Shown: positions 14,836 to 23,740, counted from the first letter of the stretch. The stretch is 33,381 nt of DNA from JBGPHT01 sp041484525 (GCA_041484525.1 JBGPHT010000082.1:1-33381), one strand, 5' to 3'. Numbers and translations are program-made. Notes: generated by a model from the letters alone, not told the origin.

Positions 14836-15782
14836 TTTTCGAAGAGGGACTGGATGAACTTCTCAGCGTCGAACGGCAGCAGATCTTCGGCCTTTTCGCC
14901 GACTCCGATATAGCGGATGGGCAGGTTCAGCTCGCGCGCGATCGCTACCACGATGCCGCCCTTGGCGGTGCCGTCGAGCTTGGTGAGCACGATGCCGGTG
15001 ACGGCCGCCGTCTCGGTGAATTTCCGCGCCTGTTCCAGTCCGTTCTGGCCGGTTGTGGCATCGAGCACGAGCAGGACTTCGTGGGGCGCTTCGGGGATGA
15101 CCTTCTTGGCGGTGCGGCTCATCTTCTGCAGTTCGGCCATCAGGTTTTCCTTCGTCTGCAGGCGGCCGGCCGTGTCGACGATGACGTAGTCCACCTGTCG
15201 CGCGCGCGCCGCGCTGACGGCATCGAAGAGCACGGCACTCGGATCGCTGCCCGAACTTTGGGCGATCACCGGCGAATTGGTGCGCTGGCCCCAGATCTGA
15301 AGCTGCTCGATGGCGGCGGCGCGGAACGTATCGGCGGCGCACAGGATGACGGAGCGCTGCTCGTGCTGGAAGCGGCTGGCCAGCTTGCCGATGGTGGTGG
15401 TCTTGCCCGAGCCGTTGACGCCGACCACGAGGATCACCGCTGGCGGCGTCGCGACGCGCGCCGGGGCACGCTCGCTGGCCTGGAGGATTTCGAGGAGCTG
15501 TTCGCGGATGAGACCCTTCAACTCCGCGGCGTCATTCAACTGATGGCGCTCGACGCGCTGCCGGATGGTGGCCAGGATTTCGTCCGTGGTGCGGACGCCG
15601 ACATCGGCCGCGATGAGCGTCGACTCGAGCTCATCGAGCAGGTCGGCATCGATTTCCTTCTTGCCCTGAAGCGCATCTTCGAGCGCGGAGACCAGACCGG
15701 CGCGAGTTTTCTGGACGCCGCTCTTGAGTTTCTCGAGGAGAGAGGGCTCCTGCTCCACCGATCCGAATAGAGTTTGGATCAT
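14832..15782 (-). CDS. ftsY: Signal recognition particle receptor FtsY
   Basis: The SRP GTPase that docks ribosome-SRP complexes at the membrane. At 316 aa it lacks the long acidic A domain of E. coli FtsY. An N-terminal helical N domain (SLLEKLKSGVQKTRAGL) precedes the GTPase with G1 GVNGSGKTT (121-129), DTFRAAAIEQL (151-161), G3 DTAGR (203-207) and G4 TKLDG (267-271). The ATG at 15782 lies 22 bases after the kinase-propeller gene stop. On the minus strand TAGAAT (15791-15796) precedes it by 8 bases and could serve as a -10 box for a leaderless message; no -35 box was found. It is the first of three overlapping genes with ribD and ribE. Confidence 0.95.
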   Translation of the reverse strand: MIQTLFGSVEQEPSLLEKLKSGVQKTRAGLVSALEDALQGKKEIDADLLDELESTLIAADVGVRTTDEILATIRQRVERHQLNDAAELKGLIREQLLEILQASERAPARVATPPAVILVVGVNGSGKTTTIGKLASRFQHEQRSVILCAADTFRAAAIEQLQIWGQRTNSPVIAQSSGSDPSAVLFDAVSAARARQVDYVIVDTAGRLQTKENLMAELQKMSRTAKKVIPEAPHEVLLVLDATTGQNGLEQARKFTETAAVTGIVLTKLDGTAKGGIVVAIARELNLPIRYIGVGEKAEDLLPFDAEKFIQSLFEK

Positions 15783-15804
15783 TCGGTTCTATTCTAGCGT
15801 GCGG

Positions 15805-17459
15805 CTACTGGAAGCCCTCGAGCAGCCAGATGTCGGATTTGAAACTCAGCACCGACGTAGCCAGACTCTTTCCGTCAGGCGACAGGCTCAATGGAAAGCC
15901 GGGGCTGACGGGAGACGCCAGCGCCAGGTCGGCGCCGAAATCAGCGAGGAGCTTGCCGTTGCCGGTCACCGGATCGATGGTGGCAATCTTCCAATGACCC
16001 TGATCGGCACGGCCCAGGGCGTAGAGCTCCTTGCCGTCGCGCGACCACACGATGTAAACCGACTGGTTTCCCACGGTGCGCTTCTGCTTGCCATCGGGCG
16101 AAAGGAGGTCGATGCCCTTCTCCCCGGCGCAGGCGATCCACCGGCCGTCGGGCGACCACTGCGGCGCGTTCCGGCAGTGGTCGTGGTCGAGCTTCATCGG
16201 CGGCTCACTGCTTCCCACCCGCGCCTTCATCAAACCGGTTTCAGTGGAAAAGTACACGATCCACGCGCCGTCGGGTGACCACCCGGGTTCCATCTCATAG
16301 CCCTCTCCCTTCGTGAGCCGGATGGGCGCGCCGCCGCCGGTTGGTGAAATCCAGATCTTCCCGGTTTGCCGGGCGCTGTTGCGAACGTACGCCAGGCGGG
16401 CGCCATCGGGCGACAAGGCGAGATAGGAGTAGCCGAGCGAAGGATCGTCCGCAAAATCGCGCTCGGTAACCACCGGGCGCTCCCAGTTTTCCTGCAGGCT
16501 CTTCAGCCAGATTTCGACACCGCCGTTGCGGTTGGTGGCATACGCAAGTTGGCCGTTGGACGACCAGGCAGGGAAGGTCTCATCGCGGCTGGTGGAGATG
16601 AGCGGCTTAACGGCGCCGCCGGCGATGGGGAGTTCGACCACGTCGAAGTTCAGGGTCCTGGAGTCGAATGCGATCTTCCTGCCGTCGGGCGAAACAGCGG
16701 GGTTATAGCGCCCGCGCTCTCCGGCAGTGAGTGCGACGAGTGAATCTTTGCCGGTATCCGCCATCCATAATTGCGATTGAGGGTTCGCGCGGCTGGAGAA
16801 GGCCAGGACGAAGTGGCGGCTGTCCGGCATCCAGCTCATGGACAGCGAGTCTGCGCCGGCGAGGGCCTTTTCGAGCAAGCGTGTCGGCTTGGCGCCGCCA
16901 GGGAACGGCAGCAGCCAGAGCTCGATCCCGGAGCCGCTCGGAACAGCCAGCAGGACACTGTGGCCGTCCGGGGCAAACCGCAAGGTAACGGGAGTGAAGG
17001 AGCCCTCCGCTTCGAAGGTCACGGGCTCGTACTTGCGGATGGGGGCGCCGGGCGGCGACGAGATCCAGAGTTTGGCCGCCTTGCCGCCGCCCTCGGCCTG
17101 AAGCAGCCAGAGGATCATGGCCTTGCCATCGGGCGAGAGCGCGGCGGCGGCGAAGGAACCCTTGAGGACCTGCTCCACGGGTCCGCCGGCCCGGCTCACG
17201 GAGATCACGCCGGACTCGTTGTTGAAATAGAGGCGGGCTCCATCCGGCGACCAGATAGCCGTTGACGGATCGGCGATCCGCGCAACGCGCGAGGGGACCA
17301 GCGAGTCCAGGCTGCGGACGTAGATTTCATCTTCGCCGTGGACTGCGCTGCGGATATACGCGATGTTCTTGCCATCCGGGGACCACGATGCGGCGACCTG
17401 CCGCTCGCCCTCGACCGCGAGTGGCGTGAAGCGGTAGTGCGCCAGGTCCACGCGGTGGG
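15805..17459 (-). CDS. PD40/TolB-like beta-propeller domain, C-terminal part of a frameshifted kinase gene
   Basis: About 550 residues of WD40-like (PD40) propeller blades. The recurrent motif is SPDG preceded by a hydrophobic strand and followed by I/LAY or similar: AASWSPDGKNIAYIRS, AIWSPDGARLYF, LALSPDGARLAYVRN, GWSPDGAWIVYFS, QWSPDGRWIACAG. Real coding starts at the frameshift in the C/G run at 17457-17460. The 20 or so residues readable upstream in this frame belong to the kinase's membrane segment out of phase. In intact relatives the propeller is the extracytoplasmic sensor of a membrane Ser/Thr kinase. It ends 22 bases before ftsY. If the frameshift is a sequencing error, this is the second half of one 868-codon gene. 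Confidence 0.8.
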
Positions 17460-18410
17460 GCGCATGATGATCGCCGCTACGGCGATGGCGACGGCCACTA
17501 GCGCAACCGCCGCGAGCCACAGCCGTTGACGCGGCTTAGGCGCGGCAGCAACTTGGGACGCCTGCCCGATCATGCTGGTTTGCCCGCCGGCGTACGCGCG
17601 CAAGCTGAACGCCAGATCCTGCGCGGATTGATAGCGGCGCGCGGGTTCCTTCTCCAGGCAATGCTGGACGACCTGCTGCACGGCTGCCGGCACGGTGGCT
17701 GGCAACTCCGCAGCGTCGTCGCTTAGGATGGCGCTCATGGTCTCGACCGCGGTGGCGCGCTCGAACGGCAGCTTGCCGCCCAGCATCTCGAACAGCATCG
17801 CACCCAGGGAGAAGATGTCGGAGCGGGCATCGGCAGGCGTGCCCATCACCTGCTCGGGCGACATATAGCCTGCCGTTCCCATCACGGCGCCCGGCTGCGT
17901 CACCGTCATGGTGGCTTCGGCCGCGGCGGGTGCTTGCACGCGGGCCAGGCCGAAGTCGAGAATCTTGGGGCGGCCGTCGCGCGTGAGCATCACGTTCTCG
18001 GGCTTGATGTCGCGATGGACCACGCCCGCGGCGTGCGCGGCGGCCAGTCCATCTGCGATCTGCGCGCCCAGATCGAGCGTGCGGCGGACCGGCAGCGGCC
18101 CACGAGAGATCGCCTCGCGCAGCGATTCGCCGTCCACCAATTCGGTGGCGATGTAGGCGAAGCCCTCTTCGGTGCCGGCTTCATAAACGGTGACGATGTT
18201 GGGATGGTTGAGGGCGCCAGCGGCGCGCGATTCCTGCTCGAAGCGGCGGCGGCGGTCAGCGCTTTCGGCGAATTCAGCGGGAAGGATCTTGATGGCGACC
18301 TCGCGGCCGAGGCGCGTGTCGCGCGCGCGATACACCTCGCCCATGGCGCCGGCGCCGAGCCGCCCCAGGATCTCATAGGCGCCGAAGCGCGCACCGGGAG
18401 CCAAGGTCAT
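17205..18410 (-). CDS. Ser/Thr protein kinase, frameshifted after the membrane helix
   Basis: A Hanks-type kinase. GRLGAGAMGEVYRARD is the Gly loop, followed by the ATP Lys41 (VAIKIL), HRDIKPEN with catalytic Asp134, DFGLA with Asp152, and GTAGYMSPEQ. All key residues are present. One transmembrane helix follows at about 297-316 (LWLAAVALVAVAIAVAAIIM). Up to about residue 318 the sequence is sound. The remaining 84 or so residues, read out of phase, are Arg/Ser-rich nonsense because one base is missing in the run at 17457-17460 (minus strand GCGCCCCACC). Adding one C joins RP to HRVDLAHYRFTPLAVEG and the downstream propeller. Kinase-TM-propeller fusions are abundant in Acidobacteriota. This is either a real mutation or an assembly error. 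Confidence 0.85.
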   Translation of the reverse strand: MTLAPGARFGAYEILGRLGAGAMGEVYRARDTRLGREVAIKILPAEFAESADRRRRFEQESRAAGALNHPNIVTVYEAGTEEGFAYIATELVDGESLREAISRGPLPVRRTLDLGAQIADGLAAAHAAGVVHRDIKPENVMLTRDGRPKILDFGLARVQAPAAAEATMTVTQPGAVMGTAGYMSPEQVMGTPADARSDIFSLGAMLFEMLGGKLPFERATAVETMSAILSDDAAELPATVPAAVQQVVQHCLEKEPARRYQSAQDLAFSLRAYAGGQTSMIGQASQVAAAPKPRQRLWLAAVALVAVAIAVAAIIMRPTAWTWRTTASRHSRSRASGRSPHRGPRMARTSRISAAQSTAKMKSTSAAWTRWSPRALRGSPIRQRLSGRRMEPASISTTSPA

Positions 18411-18443
18411 AGGTACATGATAATCGGGCTGCGACCAGGGATT

Positions 18444-19529
18444 CTAACGTTGCAGATCGCCGGGGCGTTCGGGGATGCCGGGCTCGTCCAGAAACTGCGC
18501 GGTGGTGGCCGGGCCGAGATTTTTCCAATCCTGGAGAGCCCACACGACCTTCTTATCCGGGGTGACTTCGACGACCTGAATGATACCGGGGCGGTCTTCG
18601 GGTTTGGTGCCTCCGGTGGAGCTGAAGATGACTGTGTTGCCGTTGGCGAGGCGATCGGCAGTTTGAATGTTGTGGAAGACGATCCCGGGCGGGAGGTCGG
18701 TCTGCCGGAATTCCCAAACGGTCTCGCCTTTGGGATTCACTTCACGGACCAAGCGATCGCGCTCGTCGTCGATGAGGGTGTTGCCGTTGTGCAGCCGGAC
18801 GGCGGCCCACGGCGTCGGGATCTCGTAAGTCCAGATGGGGCGGAAGTCTCGGTCGTACTCGACGACCTTGTTCATGTTCAGGTGGGCCGCGAGGTACGTG
18901 CCGCTGGCCGTCACCCGAGTGCGGCGGAACTGCGCGTGAACCGTCCTTTGCTCGGTGAGACTCGGGGCGGGGAGTGCGTGCTCGACTTCGACGACGCCAG
19001 TTTTCTTGTTGATGACCATGAGCTTTGGCGGCAGTCCGTTCTGGACCAGCATGACTCTGTCGAGGCCGATAGGTTGGCAGGTGTGGACCTCGGTACCCGG
19101 CGGCGGATCGTAGTGCCAGACGATCTCCTTTTGAGGGGTCACTTCTTCGACGCGGAGCTGGCGGGTAAAGAGGATATTCCCGTTGGTGAGCATCCAGACA
19201 TCGTCGATCTCGCCGCCGCGCCCGGTGGAATAGGTCCAGACGACCTTGCCGTGATTGACGAGGAAAATCGTGTTGTACCCTTCGCCGGCGTAGAGCATGG
19301 GGTGTTGGGCGAGCCCGCGTCCCGGCTGTTCGGGGATGCCGGCCGGCTCCGGCCAGTTGCGCGGCGTAGCGCCGGGTTCAGCCGGACCGGTAGCCGGAAC
19401 GTTGAGCGCGGTGAAGAGATCGAGTACCGCGAGCAGCGGTGACTCCGGCACGGCGTTGGTCTGGGCCGCGGCGTCGAGCATCAAGCTCAACGCAAGGCAA
19501 AGAGCTGGAAAAAACCCAAGCTTGCGCAT
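18444..19529 (-). CDS. Secreted beta-propeller protein of unknown function
   Basis: A 361-aa exported protein. The ATG at 19529 gives MRKLGFFPALCLALSLMLDAAAQ, a clear signal peptide; the longer open frame upstream is not credible because it crosses the divergent gene's start. The body has repeated strands of the type VVWTYSTGRGGEIDDVWML-NGNILFTR, VVEYDRDFRPIWTYEIP-HNGNTLIDD, GETVWEF and NGNTVIFSS. This is the pattern of PQQ-like or arylsulfotransferase-type propellers, with recurrent NGN-T/I turns. No catalytic motif was recognised. It lies 33 bases upstream of the kinase gene on the same strand, so it may be co-transcribed. A periplasmic binding or scaffold role is a guess. Confidence 0.75.
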   Translation of the reverse strand: MRKLGFFPALCLALSLMLDAAAQTNAVPESPLLAVLDLFTALNVPATGPAEPGATPRNWPEPAGIPEQPGRGLAQHPMLYAGEGYNTIFLVNHGKVVWTYSTGRGGEIDDVWMLTNGNILFTRQLRVEEVTPQKEIVWHYDPPPGTEVHTCQPIGLDRVMLVQNGLPPKLMVINKKTGVVEVEHALPAPSLTEQRTVHAQFRRTRVTASGTYLAAHLNMNKVVEYDRDFRPIWTYEIPTPWAAVRLHNGNTLIDDERDRLVREVNPKGETVWEFRQTDLPPGIVFHNIQTADRLANGNTVIFSSTGGTKPEDRPGIIQVVEVTPDKKVVWALQDWKNLGPATTAQFLDEPGIPERPGDLQR

Positions 19530-19577
19530 GCAGAGGTGCGATTGTAGCATCGCCCGACCCTTCGAGTCGCGCGCACT

Positions 19578-19583
19578 TATACT
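19578..19583 (+). promoter_or_regulatory. -10 box directly upstream of a GTG start
   Basis: TATACT matches the -10 consensus at 5 of 6 positions and ends 7 bases before the GTG at 19591, placing the transcription start at the start codon. No -35 box was found at normal distance. Confidence 0.4.
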
Positions 19584-19590
19584 GCATGTA

Positions 19591-20565
19591 GTGTCTTCAC
19601 TAATTAAAAAGGCCGCAATCTTCGGAGCCGGAGGTGCCATCGGCCCCGCGGTGGCGCGGGAATTCGAGAAGCGCGGGATTCCGTACCGGGTGGTGGGAAG
19701 ATCGCGCGCGAAACTGGAAAGCACGTTTCGTGAGATCGGGAAGCCGGAGATCGTGGCCGCGGACGTGGCTACTCCGGAGGGTGCGGCGGCTGCCGCCGAG
19801 GGTGTGGATACGATCGTCCACAGCGTGGGTCTTCCCTACACCGAGCATCACCGCTTTCCGGCCATGATGCGGACGGCGATCGAGGCGGCCGTGGCGGCGC
19901 GTGTCGCGCGCATCGTGGTGGTGTCGAACGTGTATAGCTACGGCGTGCCTTCAACCTCGCGCGTGTCTGAGGCGCAAGCACGCGTGCCAGTGGCGCGGAA
20001 AGGGCACCACCGGAAGGAGATGGAGGATCTCGCGCTCGAAGCGCAGAAGAAGGGGCAGATCGACGCGCTGATCGTGCGCTTGCCCGATTTCTATGGACCG
20101 GGCGCGAGCGCAAGCCTGGCTAACCCGATTTTCACCGCGGCGCTGGCGGGCAAGACGGCGAACTGGATCGGTCCGGAGAATACCGCGCACGAGTTTCTTT
20201 TTGTGCCCGACGCCGGGCCTGTGATCGCCGATCTCGCGCAATGTTCGGAGTGTTACGGTGAAGCCTGGAATTTCGGCGGGCCAGGCTCGATCAACTCCAT
20301 GGATTTCATCACGCGCATCTACCGCGGCGTGGGACGCGCACCGAAATACCGGACTGCGGGACGAGGTCTGCTCAAGATCATCGGCTGGTTCAACCCCTTT
20401 TTCCGTGAGCTGCCGGAAATGCTCTACCTGCAGGAGACGCCGGTGATTCTGGACGACAGCAAGGTGCTCAAGAAGTTTCCCGGGGTGCGCAAGACCTCCT
20501 ATGACGAAGGCATCCGGCTAACGCTTGAGTGGATGCGCGGTGCACGTGCGAAGGCAACACAATAG
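19591..20565 (+). CDS. NAD(P)-dependent epimerase/dehydratase-like SDR protein
   Basis: An extended short-chain dehydrogenase-like protein of 324 aa. KKAAIFGAGGAIGPAVAREF is the N-terminal Rossmann strand with the NAD(P)-binding Gly motif at about residues 12-18. VVVSNVYSYG and LIVRLPDFYGPGA are typical of the extended family. The usual YxxxK pair is not clear: the Lys side may survive in GHHRKEMED, but the Tyr four residues earlier is not seen, so the chemistry may differ. The start is GTG at 19591 (VSSLIKKAAIFG), as no ATG fits between the -10 box and the Rossmann strand. It converges end to end with the next gene: TAG at 20563-20565 abuts the opposite stop at 20566. The substrate is unknown. 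Confidence 0.82.
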   Translation: MSSLIKKAAIFGAGGAIGPAVAREFEKRGIPYRVVGRSRAKLESTFREIGKPEIVAADVATPEGAAAAAEGVDTIVHSVGLPYTEHHRFPAMMRTAIEAAVAARVARIVVVSNVYSYGVPSTSRVSEAQARVPVARKGHHRKEMEDLALEAQKKGQIDALIVRLPDFYGPGASASLANPIFTAALAGKTANWIGPENTAHEFLFVPDAGPVIADLAQCSECYGEAWNFGGPGSINSMDFITRIYRGVGRAPKYRTAGRGLLKIIGWFNPFFRELPEMLYLQETPVILDDSKVLKKFPGVRKTSYDEGIRLTLEWMRGARAKATQ

Positions 20566-21303
20566 TCAGTTGACTCTTCGGAATCCGGGCGGGGGCAGGA
20601 AGAGCGCTGGGTCAGGCTCGCCAAATTGGAATCTATCGACGTCGATGGTCAAGCCTCTGAACGGAATGCCGTAGGAATTCCTCGACGTTGACCGGCGCTT
20701 TACCTCCTGACAACCGAGTGAGGGGGCAAGCCAAATTGTGTCTTCATCGGGTCCGAAACCCTGCTCACCGCCGGGTCGTTGGTCGAAACGAATTGCCGGG
20801 AATCCATTCACCGTTTCGGCGCGTTTCGAAAATCTGCCCGCGTACTCGACCGAGCCGGGAAAGGGGCAGTCCGAGACCGACCTTGGCGAGGATGGTCTCA
20901 CTAACGTGGGTGCCAAGCAACAAGACATTTCTGATTTCGGCTCGATTGAATACTCTTTGGCCGAGAAATCCACATTTATTGCAAGGTGCTCGATGGGCAT
21001 GACAATGTACGCAATATCTCCAGCAAGTTTCTTCGAGAACCAGTGAGAGAGCCAAGCGCTCAATCTTTGCATCCACGCGCCATCGCTGCGATGCGCGTAG
21101 GTCACCTCTTCATAATAGCGACTGATTGGAATCCCGAACCAACCGCCCAGCCGCTGACAACAGCGTGCACGGTCCGGCAGGGACTGCCATCGGGGAGCAC
21201 GCAGCCGACGGCCGCCGTCTGCAGCGCAATCACCGCGATGAGCTGTCGAAGTACGAGCCTCACGAAGCATTGGACACCCTCCTCGTTCGGAAGTTCCCAC
21301 CAA
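20566..21303 (-). CDS. Hypothetical protein, possibly secreted with a frameshifted N-terminus
   Basis: I do not recognise a named family. The C-terminal half looks genuinely coding: RFSKRAETVNGFPAIRFDQRP, DTIWLAPSLGCQEVKR and FQFGEPDPALFLPPPGFRRVN. The last resembles the GEPDPALF-PPPG ending of secreted acidobacterial proteins of unknown function. The N-terminal 60 residues in this frame are Arg/Cys-rich and implausible. In the neighbouring minus frame an alternative start region reads RLVLRQLIAVIALQTAAVGCVLPDG, which looks like a signal or lipoprotein peptide, ending at about 21102. A frameshift between 21110 and 21180 would join them. Its GC content is lower than its neighbours'. The frame assignment is confident only from about 21100 down to 20566. 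Confidence 0.5.
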   Translation of the reverse strand: MVGTSERGGCPMLREARTSTAHRGDCAADGGRRLRAPRWQSLPDRARCCQRLGGWFGIPISRYYEEVTYAHRSDGAWMQRLSAWLSHWFSKKLAGDIAYIVMPIEHLAINVDFSAKEYSIEPKSEMSCCLAPTLVRPSSPRSVSDCPFPGSVEYAGRFSKRAETVNGFPAIRFDQRPGGEQGFGPDEDTIWLAPSLGCQEVKRRSTSRNSYGIPFRGLTIDVDRFQFGEPDPALFLPPPGFRRVN

Positions 21304-21320
21304 GCAGGAGCCTGTGCCAC

Positions 21321-21326
21321 CATAAT
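21321..21326 (+). promoter_or_regulatory. -10-like box upstream of hisC
   Basis: CATAAT (5 of 6 to consensus) ends 4 bases before the proposed GTG start at 21331. No -35 box was found. It fits a leaderless message, like several other genes here. Confidence 0.35.
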
Positions 21327-21330
21327 ATTA

Positions 21331-22443
21331 GTGCCTCTCGTACCGCCATATATCGAATCCCTGCGGCCTTACGAGGCTGGACGAACCATTGAATCGGTCC
21401 GCCGGCAGTACGGTCTGACTCGCATCGCCAAGCTGGCGTCGAACGAAAACCCGCTAGGGGCGTCGCCCAAGGCGATCGAGGCCATGACCGAGTCGCTCCA
21501 CGGTCTGAACCTGTATCCGGATGGCGGACTGCAGTTGCGCGAAGTGCTGGCGCGCGAGTTCGACCTCACCATCGACAACGTGATCGCGGGCAGCGGGTCC
21601 GAGGGCATCATGTCCAACATCATCCGCGCGTTCCTGTGCGATGAGGACGAGGTGCTGACGACGGACGCGGCGTTCATCGGCTTCCAGGTTTTGGCGAGGT
21701 CGCGCGGCGTGAAGTATCGTACCGTGCCCTACCGCGATTGGCATTACGACCTGCCGGCGCTCGCCGCGGAGATCAATGCCAATACCAAAATCATCTACCT
21801 GGCCAACCCCAATAATCCGACCGGAACCATCTTCACGAAACACCAGTTCGATGAGTTCTACAAGCACGTGCCCGAGCGCGTGCTGATCATCTTGGACGAG
21901 GCGTATTTCGAATACGCCAAGGACAACCCGAAGTATCCCGACTCGATGCATTACCGCTACGACAACGTGATCACGCTGCGCACGTTCTCGAAGATCTATG
22001 GTCTGGCGGGCGCGCGTATCGGGTACGGCTTCGCGCACGCCGAGCTGATCCGGAACCTGCTCAAGGTGAAGCTGCCCTTCGAGCCTTCGACGCCGGCGCA
22101 GGCGGCGGGAATCGCGGCCCTCTCGGATAAAGAATTTCTGCACCGCTCGCTCGAATTGAACGCGCGCGGTCTCCGCTACCTGACCGCGGGGCTCCAGGAA
22201 CTGGGGATGACCGTGGTGCCATCGGAAGCGAATTTCATCATGACCGTCCTGCCCACCGAGCAGGACGCGATGCGTATTTTCGAGGAACTGCTGGCGCAAG
22301 GCGTGGTGGTCCGGCCCCTGAAGGCGTTCGGCTTGCCGAACTGCCTGCGGATTTCGACGGGCACGGACGACGACAACCACCTTTGCGTCGAGGCGATGAG
22401 GAGGACTTATGCCGCAAATGTTGGAGCATCCAGCGCCGGTTGA
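21331..22443 (+). CDS. hisC: Histidinol-phosphate/aromatic aminotransferase (HisC family)
   Basis: A PLP-dependent class II aminotransferase of 370 aa. Motifs: KLASNENPLG (34-43), NPNNPTGTI (159-167), LDEAYFEY with PLP-binding Asp189, and RTFSKIYGLAGARIGYG with Schiff-base Lys221. The GTG at 21331 is chosen because VPLVPPYIESLRPYEAGR is the conserved N-terminus; the longer upstream frame runs antisense through the neighbouring gene. HisC normally converts imidazole-acetol phosphate to histidinol phosphate, but family members also act on phenylalanine and tyrosine. Here the gene overlaps hpd by 35 bases and has no other his genes nearby, so a role in tyrosine/4-hydroxyphenylpyruvate exchange is at least as likely. 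That preference is inference. Confidence 0.9.
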   Translation: MPLVPPYIESLRPYEAGRTIESVRRQYGLTRIAKLASNENPLGASPKAIEAMTESLHGLNLYPDGGLQLREVLAREFDLTIDNVIAGSGSEGIMSNIIRAFLCDEDEVLTTDAAFIGFQVLARSRGVKYRTVPYRDWHYDLPALAAEINANTKIIYLANPNNPTGTIFTKHQFDEFYKHVPERVLIILDEAYFEYAKDNPKYPDSMHYRYDNVITLRTFSKIYGLAGARIGYGFAHAELIRNLLKVKLPFEPSTPAQAAGIAALSDKEFLHRSLELNARGLRYLTAGLQELGMTVVPSEANFIMTVLPTEQDAMRIFEELLAQGVVVRPLKAFGLPNCLRISTGTDDDNHLCVEAMRRTYAANVGASSAG

Positions 22444-23536
22444 GAAGGACTTCCTGCCGCTCAACGGCACCGATTACGTCGAGTTCTACGTGGGCAACGC
22501 GCGCCAGTCGGCGCACTACTACCGGTCCGCCTTCGGCTTCCGGCTGGCGGCTTACCGCGGACCCGAGACGGGCACGCGCGATCGCGCCTCCTACGTGCTG
22601 GTGCAGAACAAAATCCGCCTGGTGCTGACGACGCCGCTCGGTCCGGATTCGCCAGTCGCGGAACATGTACGACTGCACGGCGACGGCGTACGCGATATCG
22701 CACTGTGGGTGGACGATGCCGAATCCGCGTGGCGCGAGACCACCGAGCGCGGGGCCAAGAGCGTGCGTGAGCCCGAGACGCTGCGCGACGAGAATGGCGA
22801 AGCGCGCGTGGCCGCGATCGAGACGTACGGCGACACCATCCACACTTTCGTCGAGCGCAGCAAGTATAAGGGCGTGTTCCTGCCCGGCTTCACGGCGGTC
22901 GAGACCGAGGACGCGATCGCGCGGCCGGTAGGGCTGCAGCACATCGACCACATGGTGGGGAACGTCGGCTGGGGCGAGATGAACCGCTGGGTGGAATATT
23001 ACCAGCGCGTGATGGGCTTCAAGATGTTCAAGCATTTCGACAACAAGGACATCTCGACGGATTATTCGGCCCTGATGTCGAAGGTGATGTCGAACGGCAA
23101 CGAGCGCGTGAAGTTCCCCATCAACGAGCCGGCCGAGGGCAAACGGAAATCGCAGATCGAGGAGTACCTGGAGTTCTATCACGGCCCCGGCGTGCAGCAC
23201 ATTGCGATGGCAACCGATAACATTATCCAATCGGTGGATGCGCTGCGGCGGCAGGGCGTGGACTTTCTGCGCGTGCCCAACACGTACTACGATGACCTGC
23301 TGTCGCGCACCGGACCGATCGACGAACCGATATCCGCGCTCAAGGAACTGGGCATCCTGGTAGACCGCGATGACGAGGGCTACATGCTCCAGATCTTCAC
23401 GCGGCCTGTCGAAGACCGCCCCACGCTGTTCTACGAAGTGATTCAACGCAAAGGCAGCCGCAGCTTCGGTAAAGGCAACTTCAAAGCGCTGTTCGAGGCT
23501 ATTGAGCGCGAGCAGGCGCTACGCGGCAATCTCTGA
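22409..23536 (+). CDS. hpd: 4-hydroxyphenylpyruvate dioxygenase
   Basis: A non-haem Fe(II) enzyme that turns 4-hydroxyphenylpyruvate into homogentisate, for tyrosine breakdown or tocopherol/plastoquinone-type and pyomelanin products. It is 375 aa and has two vicinal-oxygen-chelate halves. The iron ligands are His181 in IDHMVGNV, His264 in GPGVQHIAM and Glu343 in LFYEVIQR. The C-terminal SRSFGKGNFKALFEAIEREQ is the helix that gates the active site and is well conserved. The start at 22409 lies inside hisC (35-base overlap), implying coupled translation. No homogentisate dioxygenase or fumarylacetoacetase gene is in the window. Confidence 0.95.
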   Translation: MPQMLEHPAPVEKDFLPLNGTDYVEFYVGNARQSAHYYRSAFGFRLAAYRGPETGTRDRASYVLVQNKIRLVLTTPLGPDSPVAEHVRLHGDGVRDIALWVDDAESAWRETTERGAKSVREPETLRDENGEARVAAIETYGDTIHTFVERSKYKGVFLPGFTAVETEDAIARPVGLQHIDHMVGNVGWGEMNRWVEYYQRVMGFKMFKHFDNKDISTDYSALMSKVMSNGNERVKFPINEPAEGKRKSQIEEYLEFYHGPGVQHIAMATDNIIQSVDALRRQGVDFLRVPNTYYDDLLSRTGPIDEPISALKELGILVDRDDEGYMLQIFTRPVEDRPTLFYEVIQRKGSRSFGKGNFKALFEAIEREQALRGNL

Positions 23537-23540
23537 GGTA

Positions 23541-23589
23541 GTGGCGCACACACGGCAGCCCTGAGAGCTGGATCGTGTGCCTACGCCAC
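23541..23589 (+). terminator. Imperfect hairpin after hpd, possible terminator
   Basis: GTGGCG (23541-23546) pairs with CGCCAC (23584-23589), and CACACG (23549-23554) with CGTGTG (23574-23579), with small internal bulges and a 19-base loop. It starts 5 bases after the hpd stop. There is no T tract, so factor-independent termination is doubtful. The rest of the gap to 23740 is AT-richer and should hold the promoter of the next gene, but no convincing box was found. Confidence 0.35.
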
Positions 23590-23740
23590 TTGTGTCCAAT
23601 GACACGCTGTCCATGGATGGACGGCCAAAGTTATTAGGACTCGATTAACCTTTAGGAGATGCGCCGGACCATCAAAACACTTCAAAATAAAGGATCGAGT
23701 TGGAAGATCAGAGTCTGCTCGAGACAAAAGCGAGGCCGAA

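Noticed and set aside
13408..14913. A 501-codon plus-strand frame opposite ribE and ribD
   Set aside because: It is antisense to two clearly recognised enzymes and shows no domain of its own.
17457..17460. Programmed ribosomal frameshift in the kinase gene
   Set aside because: There is no classic slippery heptamer, downstream pseudoknot or family precedent; simple mutation or sequencing error is more likely.
17934..19442. A 502-codon plus-strand frame opposite the kinase and secreted propeller genes
   Set aside because: Antisense artefact of high GC; the minus strand carries complete kinase motifs and a signal peptide.
22238..23446. A 402-codon minus-strand frame opposite hpd
   Set aside because: The hpd protein is full length with all iron ligands; the opposite frame has no recognisable motif.
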